Below, in pieces: positions 11,214-24,847 of a stretch of DNA of 64,000 nucleotides. The DNA lies in the NCBI RefSeq assembly GCF_031755915.1, contig NC_083387.1, positions 16,327,001-16,391,000 on the forward strand. The letters run 5' to 3'. The notes below the pieces were generated by a model. The model had not been told where the DNA came from. It worked only from the letters and a program-made list of their open reading frames with translations, and did no database searches. The translations under genes were made by a program, and so were the position numbers. Every line of letters begins with the position of its first letter. Within the stretch, counting starts at the first letter, position 1. The DNA comes from Ziziphus jujuba (lineage: Eukaryota > Streptophyta > Magnoliopsida > Rosales > Rhamnaceae).

Positions 11214-11640
11214 TGTCAAGACCCACCTAGGATCCCTTATCAGAACCCTAAGCTAGACTCGACTAAAGGAAACCCTATCGGATGTTCCTACAGAAATCCA
11301 TCAGCACCTCCCCTATGAACTAGACTCCCCCAAAAGTACCCTATATAGAAAATTCACTAGAAAAATATTCATTCGCCTTATTCCTCCCACCTTACTACAT
11401 GTTTCCACAAATTTGCAAGACTTCAATAATAATAGCACGGGAATGTAAGTGAAGAAATAATTAATACACTGAAAATACATTTATAGGTATCGGGATCCCT
11501 TTTGGATTTTACTCCCCGAACCCCAAGTAGCCTAACTTCCAAAGTCCCTAATTAGCATGAAACATCTATACTTTTATAACTCATGGCCACACCACCCACT
11601 TACTACAATCATACATTTTTTTACAATACCTCACTAATAT
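11214..11640 (-). repeat. LTR-B(-) 3' portion
   Basis: Reverse-complemented, this resembles the last 400 bp of the Gypsy-C LTRs, including the blocks CATCCGATAGGGTTTCC and GGGTCTTGACA. It contains no gene. Confidence 0.65.
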
Positions 11641-11744
11641 ACCAAACACATAAATGCCAATAGAATATAATAAAAACAATGATGATGATGATGATCATAA
11701 CAATCATAATAATAACAAAAGTAAAACAACCTTTTGAGAAGTCT

Positions 11745-12095
11745 AGATAACCTGCCGGAAGGCTATGATACCTATCTAAAGGCTACCATGCTTGCCTAAA
11801 GACTATAATACCTATGCGAAGGCTACCATACATGCCCAAAGACTACCATAGTTGTCTGAAAGCTATCATACTTGCCCAAATGGTAAAATACCTGTGCAAA
11901 GGCTACTATGCACCCAAAGGCTACAATATCTACCTAAAAGCTGTGATTATTGCCCGAAAGCTACAGTAGCTAAAGGCTACCATGCATGTGTAAAGGTTGT
12001 AATATCTGCCTGAAGGCCACCATAAGTGCTTAAAAGCTAAAATGCCTACCTAAAGGCTGTTATACTTCCCGGAAGGCTACAATACCTCCAAATCC
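11745..12095. repeat. Minisatellite, ~21-bp period, array 1
   Basis: Imperfect repeats of the type AAGGCTACCATACATGCCC, about 19-22 bp each. Related arrays lie at 12797-13050 and 13755-14115, one per tandem unit. A plus-oriented counterpart (tagcccttgggcaag type) is at 27116-27300 in LTR-B(+). Confidence 0.75.
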
Positions 12096-12796
12096 TGTAA
12101 CTCATCCACTCGGGCTAATATGATAAGTGTGCAATTGACAACAACAACAACAACAACAACAACAATAACAAAAATATTAATAAAAGTAACAATAATAATT
12201 ATAACAACAACAACAAATAATACTAATAACAATTTATAATAATATCAATAATAACAATACCAAATAATAATGATAATAAAAACAATTAACAACAACAACA
12301 ATAATAATAACATAATAATAATAATAATAATAATAATATGAATAAAATAGAACTAAAATTGATAAATACATTACATAACCCACACATTCATAGCGGAGAT
12401 ACACCAGATGTACCATATAGGATGCTAGTGTACGATCCCATGATATCAACTGTCATAAGTACATTGCTACCAATATGGCTAGAGGTGGTTGCTTATAATG
12501 ATCATCCAACCTGCTGGTTTCGTAGGTAGTAGAAATAAAAGACTAGGCTATTTATAAGCCGAATTAAGTTGTTGCCCTTGCACGGTATGGTACACACTAA
12601 CATAACATAATATACATACGTATACATCGAAAGAACACCTGATGCACTATTTGGTATACCAGCACTACCAAGTCATGCTTAGCATCCCAACCATCACTTA
12701 ACAAATAGGGGAGGAAGAAGATAATAAAAACAATAATGATAATAATAATAATAGTAATAATAAGAATAACAAAAGTAACACAACCTTTTGAGAAGT

Positions 12797-13050
12797 TTGG
12801 ATAACCAGCCCAAAGGCTATGATACCTACCTGAAGGCTTCAATACATGCTAGAAGGCTACCATATATGCCCAATACCTACCCAAAAGCTACTATATAAAC
12901 CTGAAGGCTTTAATACATACTTGAAGGCTACCAGATGTGTCTAAAGGCTGTAATGCCTGCTTGAAGGCTACCATAAGTGACCAAAGGTTATAATGCCTAC
13001 CCGAAAGCTGCTATATTTTTCCGAAGGCTACAATACCTCCAAATCTTATA
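12797..13050. repeat. Minisatellite array 2
   Basis: Same GAAGGCTACCATA-type motif as array 1, in the second ~1-kb unit. It is followed by AAC/AAT trinucleotide tracts. Confidence 0.7.
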
Positions 13051-13754
13051 ACTCATCCACTTAGGCAAATATGATAAGTATGAAGTTGACAACAACAACA
13101 ACAACAATAATAATAGTAACAGTAGTAACAATAATAATAATAATAACAACAACAACAACAAATAATATCAACAATAACAATTTATAATAATATCAATAAT
13201 AAATAACAATAGTAACAATACCAAATAATAATAATAATAATAACAATAACAATTAAGAGTAATAAGCAGAAGAACAACAACAACAACATAATAACAATCA
13301 CAATAATAATAAAATAGAACTAAAATTGATAAATACATTACATAACCCACACATTCGTAGCGGATATACACTCGATGTATCATATAGTATGCTAGTGTAT
13401 GGTTCCATGATATTAACTATCATCGAAGCATTACAACCAATACGGCCAAGGGTGGTTACCTATGATAGCCGTCCAACTTGCTGGCTTCGTAAGCAGTAGA
13501 AATAGGAGACTAGGTTGTTTATGAGGTGAATTAAGTCGTTGCCCCTACACGGTATGGTACACACTAACATAACATATTATATATCCATATACATCAAAAG
13601 GACACCTGATACACTATACGATATACCAGTGATGCTTGGTATAAAAAATATCACTTAACAAATAGAGGAGGGAGAAGATGATAAAAACACTGATGATGAT
13701 TATGATGATGATAATAATAATAATTATAATAATACCAAAAGTAACACAACCTTT

Positions 13755-14115
13755 CGAGAAGTCTGGATAACCTGCCCAAAGGTTATGATACCTGCCTGAA
13801 GGCTATCATACTGCCCGAAGGCTATAATACCAAACCGAAGGCTACCATACATGCCCAAGGGCTGCAATACTTGCCTTAAGGCTGTCATATTTGCCTGAGG
13901 GGCACAATACTTGTCTAAAGGCTACTATATGTGCTTGAAGGCTGCAATACCTATCCGAAAGCTACCATATTTGCTATAAGGCTACAATGCTTGAAGGATA
14001 CCATACCTGTTTGAAAGATGCAATACCTACCCGAAGACCACCATAAGTGCCCAAAGATTACAATACCTACCCGAAAAGTGCTATACTTGCATGAAGGCTA
14101 TCATACCTCCAGATC
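13755..14115. repeat. Minisatellite array 3
   Basis: Same motif family as arrays 1 and 2, in the third unit, with the largest number of recognisable copies. It is followed by AAT/AAC tracts to about 14340. Confidence 0.7.
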
Positions 14116-14465
14116 CAATTACTCATTCACTCAGGCAAATACAATAGGTGTGCAGTTGACAATAATAATAATAATAATAGTAACAACAGCAATAACAATA
14201 ATAATAATAACAAATAATACTAATAATAACAACTTATAATAATAACAATAATAAAGAACAATAATAACTGTACCAAATAATAATAATAATAATAACAATA
14301 ACAATAACAATTAATGATAATAATAATATTAACAACAACAGCAACAATAATAATAAAATAAAACTAGAATTGATAAATACATTACATAACCCACATGCTA
14401 GTGCACAATCTTATGATATCAACTGTCATAAGTACACTGCTACCAATATGGCTAGGGGTGATTGC

Positions 14466-15502
14466 TGCTGGGGTGAGAAGGTTATGACCAAGAGCAAGCT
14501 AGCTTGAAGTGTTAGCAACAAGCAAGCTTTTGGTGATGCTCTTGGGAATGGTTGTGTGTGAGTTGTGTTTTTAGGTTTTGGTTACGGTGTTTTCTGGTTT
14601 TTAGGGTTCCTAGAGTGTTCTAAGGTGTTGAAGAAGAGATGAGAAGAAGGGGACCACGTTGGGTTTTGAAAATGAGGCTTGGATGTGTAGCCATTTCATT
14701 CATTTTACTATATAAGCTTGAAATTACAACTAGTTCACACATGCCAAGCATGTGAGCTTACAAAATGAGTAAAATATTTGAACTTTAAAAAGTAAAATGG
14801 TCAACACCTAACTTTTCATACACAAAAGAGTCAAAAACCAGCTGCAACATGTCTATTCCAAATATAGAAAAAAGTGGCACATGGTTTGAACTAAGTTCCC
14901 ATTGTTTAACTAGTTTGGGTAAACAACCAAACTAGCTTCACCTACTTAGTTTCCCTTTGTATCTGCCTATGAAACTTGGTTTGAAGCATCCTTGGTCATC
15001 CATAAATATTGTTCCAAGAGCTAGGAAAGTTCTGGAACCGGATCATGGGCCAAACAGCTCCAAAGCTGACCCATACTCTGCATACTGGGCCCATCAGATA
15101 CAGCAATCTGTTTGGAATAGAAAATGGACTTTCCCATGTCATTTGGACCTGACATTTGAACCATAGTCTTCTATATATGTCTGTAGACATCCCTCAAAAT
15201 TGCAGCCCAGAACTCCATTTGCAACCTGAGATATAAGATAAATAGTGGAACTATGTTGCTGGAAATTATGAATCCAGCACCATAGGCATTTCAAGCATAA
15301 CATTCCTACTCTTTTGTGCATAATCTTGCCTATAATTTTGCATACATAACTTAGGCACAAAACATTATCAAAATATACCTTGCATAAATTAAAACATACA
15401 AAAAAAAAATATAAACTCATAAAAGGAAAGGATTTGATACCAAGGTGTGCATGCTAGCCGGTGACATGCACCATCAAGTGGCAAAATTGCCACACTTCAA
15501 CA
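14466..15502 (-). repeat. Copia-E 3' LTR
   Basis: TG at 14466 and CA at 15501-15502; the terminus reads TGCTGGGG where the other LTR has TGTTGGGG. Its inner neighbour on the minus strand is a purine-rich stretch (CCAAGGAGGAG) serving as polypurine tract. The LTR is preceded by target copy ATTGC. Confidence 0.9.
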
Positions 15503-18500
15503 CTCCTCCTTGGCAATTTTGTATGAGACGTTGAGAAGTCCTCTCAATATCTCAAATCTCTTCTTGCCCAATGGCTTGGTGAAGATATCCGCCAAGTTCT
15601 CCTCGGAAGTCACATACTCCAACTTCACTTCACCACTTGCTTCAAATTCCCTTGAGAAATGATACTTGACCGGTATGTGCTTGGTCCTCCCATGTTGGAC
15701 TGGATTTTGTGCAATTGCTATTGCTGAAGTATTGTCACACAATATTAACGTGGCTTCCTCTTGCTTCAAGCTCAAGTCCTCCAATAATTTCCTAAGCCAA
15801 ACACCTTGATTAGCACAACTTGAGCAAGCAATATACTCGGCTTCCGCGGTGCTTTGTGCAACGGTTTGTTGCTTTTTGGAATTCCATGAGAAATGACCAT
15901 TTCCAAGAGTGTAAATGTAGCCCGATGTGCTCTTGCTATCATCCAAAGAACCAGCCCAATCACTATCACTATAACCAAGCAAAGCTTCATTCATGCCATC
16001 CTTGTACCATATACCAAAATCACTAGTACCTTTCAAATACCTTAGGATTCTTTTTGCACAACTAAGATGATTTTGTGATGGACTATGCATAAATCTTGAC
16101 AAAACAGCCACACTAAACATGATATCCGGTCTAGTAGAGCATACATATAAAAGGCTACCAATTAAACTTCTATAGATGGAAGGATTTACCTTTGGAGAAT
16201 CATCATCCTTCACCAACTTGGTGCCTTCATTCATAGGTGTGGCAACGCTATTACAATCCTCCATGTCAAACTTCTTGAGCAACTCCTTCACATAGCTTTC
16301 TTGAGATATGAAGATGCCCTTGGATGATTGGACAACTTCAATTCCAAGAAAGTATTTCATCTCTCCAAGGCTAGACATCTCAAAGTTCAATTCTAGCTCA
16401 CTTTTGAAATTGCTCACTTCTTTCTCATTACCACCGGTCACTAGGAGGTCATCAACATAAAGAGAAACCAACACTATGCAACCATGAGTCCTAATATATA
16501 ATGTAGGCTCATTAGGACTCCTCCTAAATCCATGCTTTGTCAAAAAACCATCTATCTTGGCATACCATGCCCTAGGAGCTTGTTTAAGACCATACAAGGC
16601 CTTGTGTAGCTTGTATACCTTCTCTTCACTTCCTTTCTTCACAAAACCTTCGGGTTGCACAACATAGACCTCCTCCTTCAATATTCCATTCAAGAAGGCT
16701 GACTTCACATCAAGGTGATATACTTTCCAAGACTTTTGTGCCGAAATTGCAAGAAGAAGTCTTATGGTTTCCATCCTTGCAACCGGTGCAAAAGTCTCTC
16801 CATAATCCACACCGGCTTGTTGTGTATATCCTTTGACAACAAGCCTTGCCTTGTGCTTATTTATGGACCCATCCAGATTGTACTTGGTCCTAAAGATCCA
16901 CTTCACCCCAATAGCATTCTTTCCCTTCGGTTTTGTTACCAAGCTCCAAGTGTCATTCTTGTTTATCACATCAATTTCATCTTGCATGGCTTGTCTCCAC
17001 TCTTTTCTTGCCATAGCCTCATGGACATTGATTGGATCACTCAATGCCACATTACACCTTTCATAAATCTCATTAAGAGGTCTTGTGCCTCTCACACCAT
17101 CACCAATCTCCAAATCAGCCCCTATGGAGATTTCTAGCTCATTCTCATCATATTCATCATCATGGGCAGCACCTTCATCATTTCCTTGTTCCTCATCATT
17201 ATCATGAGCTTCAAGTCGATTGTCTTCATCCATACTAGCCAACTCCTCCTTACTACAAACCCATTTAGCTTCCTCATCAACTTTCACATCTCTACTTATC
17301 ACAAGTTTCTTGGTTTCCAAGTTATACACTCTATATCCCTTGGTCACATCACTATAGCCAACCAAGACACCAACTTATGACCTTTCATCAAGCTTTCCTC
17401 TCTTCTCTTGTGGTACTAGGATGTAACAAATGCTTCCAAATACCGTTAGATGATCAAGAGAAGGCTTATATCCAAACCAAAGCTCAAATGGGGTTTTACT
17501 CCTCAAAGACTTTGAGTAAAGCCTATTTTGGATGTAGATGGATGTATTAACTCCTTCGGTCCAAAACTTCTTTGGCAAGCCACTTTCAAACAACAAACAT
17601 CTAGCCATCTCCATGATGGTACGGTTCTTCCTTTCACATACACCATTTTGTTGTGGTGTGTATGGTGTAGTGAATTGATGAACTATACCATGATCCTTAC
17701 AAAGTTGTTTGAAAGCCTCACTTGTGTATTCCCCACCATTATCCGTCCTTAACACCTTTATAGTGCAACCGGATTGATTTTGCACTAACTTCATAAATTC
17801 TACAAACTTCTCCAAAGCTTATGATTTTCTTTCAAGGAAATACACCCAACACATTCTTGAGTAATCATCAATGAAAGTTATGAAATACTTGCTGCCATTT
17901 AAGGATGGAAGACTCATAGGACCACAAATATCCGAATGTATAAGTCCTAGCTTCTCCTTTGATCTCCAAGAACAAGATTGAAATGCTAGCCTAGTATGCT
18001 TTCCTTTTTGACACACTTCACACACATGTTCTTGCTTCTCCACCAATGGCATGTCTCTAACAAGTTCATGTGTGCCTACCAATGACTTAAAGCTAGCATG
18101 GCCTAGTCTTTTATGCCAAAGTTGAGAGGTGTTCTCAACTTTGGTGTTAAATGCAACCGATGCACCATTTTCATCCATATTCAACCTAAAATTCTTGTTC
18201 TTCATTCCAACACACATTAATTCATTTCCATGTGGATCAACTATAGTGCATGTCATGTTTGAGAAGTGTAATGCATATTTGTTCTCAATCATTTGACCTA
18301 CACTAAGTAAGTTCTCACATAAAGAAGGTACATAGAGAACATCATGGATAGTTTTGATACCTTTGGTGGTGTGTATCACCACATCTCCTTTGCCTTTCAC
18401 TTCCATCAAGGCTCCATTTCCAATTTTGACTTTGTTGTGGCTGCTCCTATCCAAGTTTGTGAACCACTCATGCTTGTGAGACATATGGTGTGTTGCTCCC

Positions 18501-19483
18501 CTATCAATGATCCATCCTTCATCATTCTTAATGCTACTAAAACAAGTAGCAACAAACAACTCTTCGGATTCACTATCACTTGCATTATCTTTAGTAACAT
18601 TTGCTTGTTGCTTATCTTTCTTGTTAGCCTTGCATACTCTCTCCACATGACCCTTTTGTTGACATTTATGGCAAAATGCATCCGGCCTCCACCAACACCT
18701 TCTTGGATGATGACCTTTCTTCTTGCAATGGTGACAAGGTTCATAGGACTTCCTCTCGGGTTTGCTAGTTTCACCTTTCTCCTTTATGACCCTAAGCTTG
18801 TTCTTCTTTTGATTATGTGTCTTTTGATGTTGATTAGACACAAATGCAGCCTCCATTGATTCTTCATGTCTAATCCTCCTCCTTTGCTCCGTAGCTTGCA
18901 AGGCATTCACCAACTCGGTCAAGGAAATTTCATTTAGGTTCCTTGACTCCTCCAATGAAGATATCTTAGCTTCAAACCTCTCGGGCAAGGAGACCAACAC
19001 CTTCTCCACAATCCTTTGGTCACTTAATCTTTCACCTAGCACCCTAATTTGATTCACCACATTAAGAAGCCTTGTTGTGAACTCCTTAACCGTTTCTTTG
19101 TCTTTCATCTTGATAGTCTCAAACTCCCTCTTTAGGTTAAGGATTTGCATTTGCCTTGTCCTTGCACTCCCTTGGAACTCATCTTGAAGTTTGTCCCAAG
19201 CTTCTTTGGCACTCTCACATGCCATTATCCTTGAGAAAATGGTATCACTAATACAAGAATGAATGGCGGTGAGAGCCTTGAAACCTTTAGCCAATTCCTC
19301 CTCATGGTGCTTGATTTGGTTGACCGTTGCCCCTTGTCTCAAAAGCTCGGGTTCTTGGGGATTTATGGTGACCTCCCAAAGACCATAAGCCTTCAAGTAG
19401 GCTTGCATCTTAATACTCCAAATGTTGTAGTTCTCCCCATTGAAGATAGGAGGAGAAGGAGTTGAAAAACTTGAAGAAGCCAT
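15497..19483 (-). pseudogene. Copia-E gag-pol polyprotein with two in-frame TAA stops
   Basis: From ATG at 19483 (MASSSFSTPSPPIFNGENYN; an upstream ATG at 19570 is in frame) one frame runs to 15497. It contains a UBN2-type gag, two zinc knuckles (CHHCKKKGHHPRRC and CHKCQQKGHVERVC), protease WIIDRGATHHM, the H/C integrase zinc region, the integrase triad (HSDICG, TDNGGEY, NGVCERK), RT with YVDDLLVTG and RNase H with STAEAEY. TAA codons near 17816-17818 and 17366-17374 each follow a Ser codon and interrupt the integrase. The protease has Arg where the catalytic DSG/DTG has Ser or Thr. Otherwise the polyprotein is complete, about 1,330 codons, which is normal for plant Copia. The clade was not assigned. 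Confidence 0.9.
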
Positions 19484-19602
19484 GTGGATGTTGCTTTCGA
19501 GTATGAAGGAATATGAAAATATATTTGTGCTTTCAAGTATCTCTTCACTCTCAAGGAACGAACCAGCCAAAAAACCTCACAAATCTCACAAAAATATGCC
19601 TT

Positions 19603-19614
19603 GCTCTGATACCA
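19603..19614 (-). promoter_or_regulatory. Copia-E primer binding site
   Basis: The minus strand reads TGGTATCAGAGC, an exact match to the initiator Met tRNA complement commonly used by plant retrotransposons. It lies three bases from the 5' LTR. Confidence 0.9.
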
Positions 19615-19617
19615 CTT

Positions 19618-20653
19618 TGTTGGGGTGAGAAGGTTATGACCAAGAGCAAGCTAGCTTGAAATGTTAGCAACAAGCAAGTTTTTGGTGATGCTCTTGGGAA
19701 TGGTTGTGTGTGAGTTGTGTTTTTAGGTTTTGGTTATGGTGTTTTCTGGTTTTTAGGGTTCCTAGAGTGTTCTAAGGTGTTGAAGAAGAGATGAGAAGAA
19801 GGGGACCACGTTGGGTTTTGAAAATGAGGCTTGGATGTGTAGCCATTTCATTCATTTTACTATATAAGCTTGAAATTACAACTAGTTCACACATGCCAAG
19901 CATGTGAGCTTACAAAATGAGTAAAATATTTGAAATTTAAAAAGTAAAATGGTCAACACCTAACTTTTCATACACAAAAGAGTCAAAAACCAGCTGCAAC
20001 ATGTCTATTCCAAATATAGAAAAAAGTGGCATATGGTTTGAACTAAGTTCCCATTGTTTAACTAGTTTGGGTAAACAACCAAACTAGCTTCACCTACTTA
20101 GTTTCCCTTTGTATCTGCCTATGAAACTTGGTTTGAAGCATCCTTGGTCATCAATAAATATTGTTCCAAGAGCTAGGAAAGTTCTGGAACCGGATCATGG
20201 GCCAAACAGCTCCAAAGCTGACCCATACTCTGCATACTGGGCCCATCAGATACAGCAATCTGTTTGGAATAGAAAATGGACTTTCCCATGTCATTTGGAC
20301 CTGAAATTTGAACCATAGTCTTCTATATATGTCTGTAGACATCCCTCAAAATTTCAGCCCAAAAATCCATTTACAACCTGAGATATAAGATAAATAGTGG
20401 AACTATGTTGCTGGAAATTATGAATCCAGCACCATAGGCATTTCAAGCATAACATTCCTACTCTTTTGTGCATAATCTTGCCTATAATTTTGCATACATA
20501 ACTTAGGCACAAAACATTATCAAAATATACCTTGCATAAATTAAAACATACAAAATAAAATATAAACTCATAAAAGGAAAGGATTTGATACCAAGGTGTG
20601 CATGCTAGCCGGTGACATGCACCATCAAGTGGCAAAATTGCCACACTTCAACA
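19618..20653 (-). repeat. Copia-E 5' LTR
   Basis: TGTTGGGG at 19618 to CTTCAACA at 20653, almost identical to the left LTR and followed by target copy ATTGC. On the minus strand this LTR would drive transcription of the element. Confidence 0.9.
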
Positions 20654-22715
20654 ATTGCTCATAATGGCTATCCAACCTGCTGGTTTTGTAGGCAGTAAAA
20701 ATAAAAGATTAGGCTATTTATGAGCCAAACTAAGTTGTTGCCCTTGCACGATATGGTATACACTAACATAACATAATATATATACGTATATATGAAAACG
20801 ACACCTGATGCACTATACTATATATGAGTGCTGCTTAACATCCCTAACATCACTTAACATATAGAGGAGGGAGAAAAGAACCTACAGGCAGCCCCATTAA
20901 CATCCCAATGGTTTTTGTGCTAAATAACTTGCCATCTTACAGCCAAAAAAGGGTGGTTGATGCTCACTGCACAAAATACCTACCTAACCCTCTCGTCCTT
21001 AACTCCCATAGTAATGGATAAACCTACTATCCTTCGACTGAGGGGAGGGTGGCTGACGCTATCACCACAAAATACTTGCCTACCTTTTCTCACCACAGCT
21101 CATAAAGGACGATTAAATATAATCTATATGCTATCTACAGACTAATTAGTCACATAAAATATATAATTTCAAAAACATCAATCACTCATGAAACCCAAAT
21201 ATAATTTTTAGGAAAATATAATACTATAACATCATTTTAAAATTAAGTAATTTCACAAATTTTAATTCGTATAAATCAACATGGACAACTAAATAAATAG
21301 ATAAATAAATAATTAAATAAATTAGTGATTAAAACAATTGGCTTTACAAAATCATATGCATGTATTCATTTATACTCATGCACATAACTATATAAATATA
21401 TGTGAACATAATTTCATAACATAATTATTTCATCAAAGCTAAAAATTTAACATAACCCATTTAACGATTAATAATAGTGAATCACCAAATAAAGCTATTT
21501 CTAAATAAACACAAGCATCTAGACCCATAAATTTCTCAATTTCCCAAACCAAATCTTAAAATCCATCAAGTCTCGTTAAAGTTAATTATTTCCAAATGAA
21601 TATAATTTACACAAAATTATATAAACATAAATATATTTTTATTCACAATAAATTTAATATAAATATTTTCTTTAAAACCATAAAATCAATTTTTGTGTAA
21701 CAATTATATTTAAACTACATTAACTGGCCCAATATATTAAATAGCAATTTTTCTTAAATTTAAACACATGCAATATTTTCTGAAATTTAAACAACATAAA
21801 TATATAATTATAACAACCCGAAAATAAATTTTGAAAATTGACAACTCACTCTAATGAAGCTGTCCATCCTTACTCTATTGCAAGATTCACCATAAGTCCC
21901 ACCAAGTGCTTAAAATACACCAAATATTACTTAAATAATGCATATATTTTCCAGTGATACTGGAATACTTTAAATATTTTAAAACTCATTCTTGCTACTT
22001 TGAGCTCCTAATGTTTGACTATAAAAGAGTTTGGCTATACAGTAACCCCAATTGGCATATTACCCAAAATGTGGGGTTCCTCCTAATTACATCTAAATTT
22101 ATGAAATTGAATATTCCATAACTTCTATTACCCATTTTGAACCTCTATGTGAAAATTTTTCTTAGGGAAGACTTCCAACACAGTCCAATTTTTACTACAA
22201 TTTCTAAATTAGCTCAAAAATGGTGAAATACTAAATACTCAATAATTAGCAAATTACATATTAAATGAAAGTATCAAAGATACCTAGTTCAAACACATCG
22301 AACTTATCAAATCGATGTATCTCTCAAATGACTTGGAATTTGGAAAAATGGAGGCCATATTTGATATTAGGCTGTCCACAATAAAGGGGATAAGGTATAG
22401 GATAGGGTTGGGTATGTTGGAAAATGACCGTTTTCCTAAAAAACAAATTTGGCAGCTACCAGCATCAGCCGCCCAAACTGGGCGCATCGTCAGCCGATCG
22501 ATAGTGAAACTTAGCCGTCGACAAGTAGGCTTTACTGATGGCCAGCTCGTGGCAGTAACGGGTGGCCAAAATTTCATCAATTCTAGCCAACCCAAAAGGG
22601 GGGGAGAGAAAGAGAGAGGAAAGAGAAAGTGTTTATCGGGTGGACGATAAGGAAAAAAAGGGAAAAGAAAGACAAGGGGGTGGCCACTTAGCACATATGG
22701 ATTAGTGACACATAG
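20654..22715 (-). repeat. LTR-B(-) middle portion
   Basis: This continues LTR-B(-) past Copia-E. On the minus strand its order mirrors the Gypsy-C LTR: a GC-rich, Cys/Gly-coding-like block (about 22440-22600) next to a GA/CT-rich run (22600-22670), then a long AT-rich stretch and the spacer blocks. Apparent open frames here (for example 22315-22650) are shadows of that GC-rich LTR block. No gene is seen. Confidence 0.65.
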
Positions 22716-24579
22716 TGCAACACCCGACTCGAGAAAATATTCAGAATTTGAATTTTTGACCAACTTTGACCAGGGTTGATTAAGATTGACCAAGAGGGTC
22801 CCATGGTTGACTTTTTACTGTGAGAGAAATTTCATTCTGACTGAGGTACTATGGCAAAGTACCCATCAACATGAGTTCATAGACTAATAGTATGCCAAAA
22901 TCAGAGCTAAGAGTAGAAAGTTATGGTCAAAACAATATACGATCTGGACTGATCGGCGAGCTTGGAGTTGAGTTTTCATTTATATGAATTTTGACGTTGA
23001 CTCCTGTACTATGGGATAGTGCTCATCAATACGCCATAGACTGATGGCATGCTAAATTTGGACCTACGGTTGAAAAGTTACGGGTCTATAAAACCGTGCC
23101 TATTTTATTTAGAACTGGCTCTATTAGTAAGGGATCTCTTATATGTGCCATGTGTACTTAACTGAGAGGGGCCACATGTCATGACCAAAAAGCTTCCACA
23201 TGTCACGATCAAAGAGTGCTACATATCACCTAATATAAAATATATGTTTTTCATTCCTTTCTTTCCTTTTCCTTTTTCTTTTTCTTTTCTTTCTCTCTCA
23301 TTCTCTCTCTCATGTGGGAAAAACTAAAACAAATTAATAAATAATGAACAAAAAAAGAAGAAGAAAAAAAGAAAGGAAGAAAAAGATTGACTTTCTCTCT
23401 TTGTTCCTCCCCTGTAGATCACTCTATCTCTCCTTCCTCCTTGCACCGCCATGACTTCCCATGGGGAATCACCGTAATATCGGCGAGCTTGAGTGTCACC
23501 ACCACCTCCAACTGACGACCCATCATGCCGGCAACACCATGACACTCGCCGTTCACCAGAACAGTGGGAGACTCATCGGAAAACATCTATAAAAGCCGAC
23601 GGCACGCTCACTATTAACTGGCCATTTCCAGCTAAATTTTTGGTCCCTTCCCCCTAATTCAAGCATTTTGAAGCTGATGGTGGCCTCTATTTGCCTCGAT
23701 TCAAGCTCATTTGTGGAATACGAAGAGGGTGAGTCTAGTTGTGGCTTTCAACGAAAAATTTGGCCACCAGCAATGACATTGCGTTCAACACAAGTTAGTT
23801 TCATTTTCCTTGCACTCTTAGCTTTCTATTGGTACTTGGTTTGTGAATTATGGTGGTATATTTGAAAAGTTGCTATTTTTGAGTGAATTTTTGTATTTAA
23901 TGTGAAAATAATGTGAAATTGAATATACATATATATACATATATGTATGTGTGTCTAGATGTATATGTGCATGTATATGTGTGTGTATATTTTCGAGTAT
24001 ATATATATATATATTGTATATATATGCATGTCTATATGGGTATGTGAAAATGTATATATACATTGAGAGTGTATGAATGAATATATTTATACATAATTGT
24101 GGTTTAAATATGTTTTTGTTTAGTGCTCTAGTATGCCATATGAAAAATTGTTATCTAATTTTATTGTTTGGATTCTATGTGATTTAAATATATTTGATAC
24201 GTGAAATTTATATTTATGGTTTAAAAAGAATTATTATGTTAAATTATTCTTAAATTTACGGTTATATTTTATTGTTGAGTTAGTATGCTAAATAAGATAT
24301 ATTTACGTATGTTTATTTATGTGTGAGTTTCATGAGATTTGATATAATTTTTATGTAAATTAATTTTATGGATTTAAAGACATAATAATTTTTATTGTAT
24401 AAATATATTGTGTATTTGAATATTTGCGAAAGTGAAATTATTTGGTAATAACTAACTTTATAAAATTGTTGGATTTATCCGACGGTCTAAAAGGAAATAT
24501 GGAATTTTATGGATTTAGTAAAAGTATATAAACTCGATTGTACTTTATCAAATTTTGATATTTATAATATTATAAACTT

Positions 24580-24846
24580 TTATAGTTCTTAGATGCACCA
24601 TATAGTACTGGTGTTCTGTACTATATTGCTGTTAGCATGCAAGTATGTGTGGTCATCTTGTGGGATGCCATGGATCTGAGGGTTGGCAAGTATTATAGTG
24701 TGAGCATCAGCTGCTCCCTTCCATGGTCAAGATGATTTTTATAAGCATCAGCATTGTTGGGATGCCAAGATTCCCATTTGCAAGTTTTTCTATTTGATCT
24801 CCCCGTCAGAGTGCTACTTGAGACATTGGGCACCACCTGGCACCAC
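24580..24846 (+). repeat. Duplicated LTR-B block, copy 1
   Basis: Contains TAGTACTGGTGTTCTGTACT, a GGATGCCATGGATCTGAG block and ends at TCTGGCACCAC-like sequence. The same block recurs at about 26000-26279 on the other side of the solo Gypsy-F LTR. Confidence 0.7.
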
Positions 24847-24847
24847 A

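Larger units (their letters stand above)
11640..14460 (-). repeat. Three tandem ~1-kb units inside LTR-B(-)
   Basis: The same series of blocks occurs three times: a (GAT/AAT)n tract, an AACAACCTTTTGAGAAGT marker (near 11725, 12779 and 13745), a minisatellite, ACTCATCCACTCGG-like sequence, an (AAC/AAT)n tract, then a TAAAATTGATAAATACATTAC block. Spacing is about 1054 and 966 bp. The third unit is interrupted by Copia-E and finishes at about 20654-20860. The tandem copies are clearly diverged from each other. Confidence 0.8.
14466..20653 (-). mobile_element. Copia-E: near-intact Ty1/Copia retrotransposon
   Basis: A 6188-bp minus-strand element with 1036-1037-bp LTRs, perfect 5-bp target duplication ATTGC (14461-14465 and 20654-20658), perfect primer site and a single long polyprotein frame. 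By eye the LTRs differ at only about 15 positions, roughly 98.5% identity, so this is the most recent insertion recognised in the window. It sits in the third tandem unit of LTR-B(-). Confidence 0.95.

Noticed and set aside
11745..14115. Regularly spaced repeats suggesting a CRISPR-like array
   Set aside because: The units are contiguous and diverged, with no unique spacers, in a plant LTR. They are a minisatellite.
16715..17137. Open frames on the plus strand across Copia-E
   Set aside because: These are antisense shadows of the Copia-E polyprotein.
20957..21145. Small plus-strand frame
   Set aside because: It lies in LTR-B(-) with no start context or domain. A chance open frame.
22284..22793. 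169- and 111-codon overlapping frames on opposite strands
   Set aside because: This is the GC-rich block of LTR-B(-). Neither frame shows a recognisable protein, and each is the shadow of the other.
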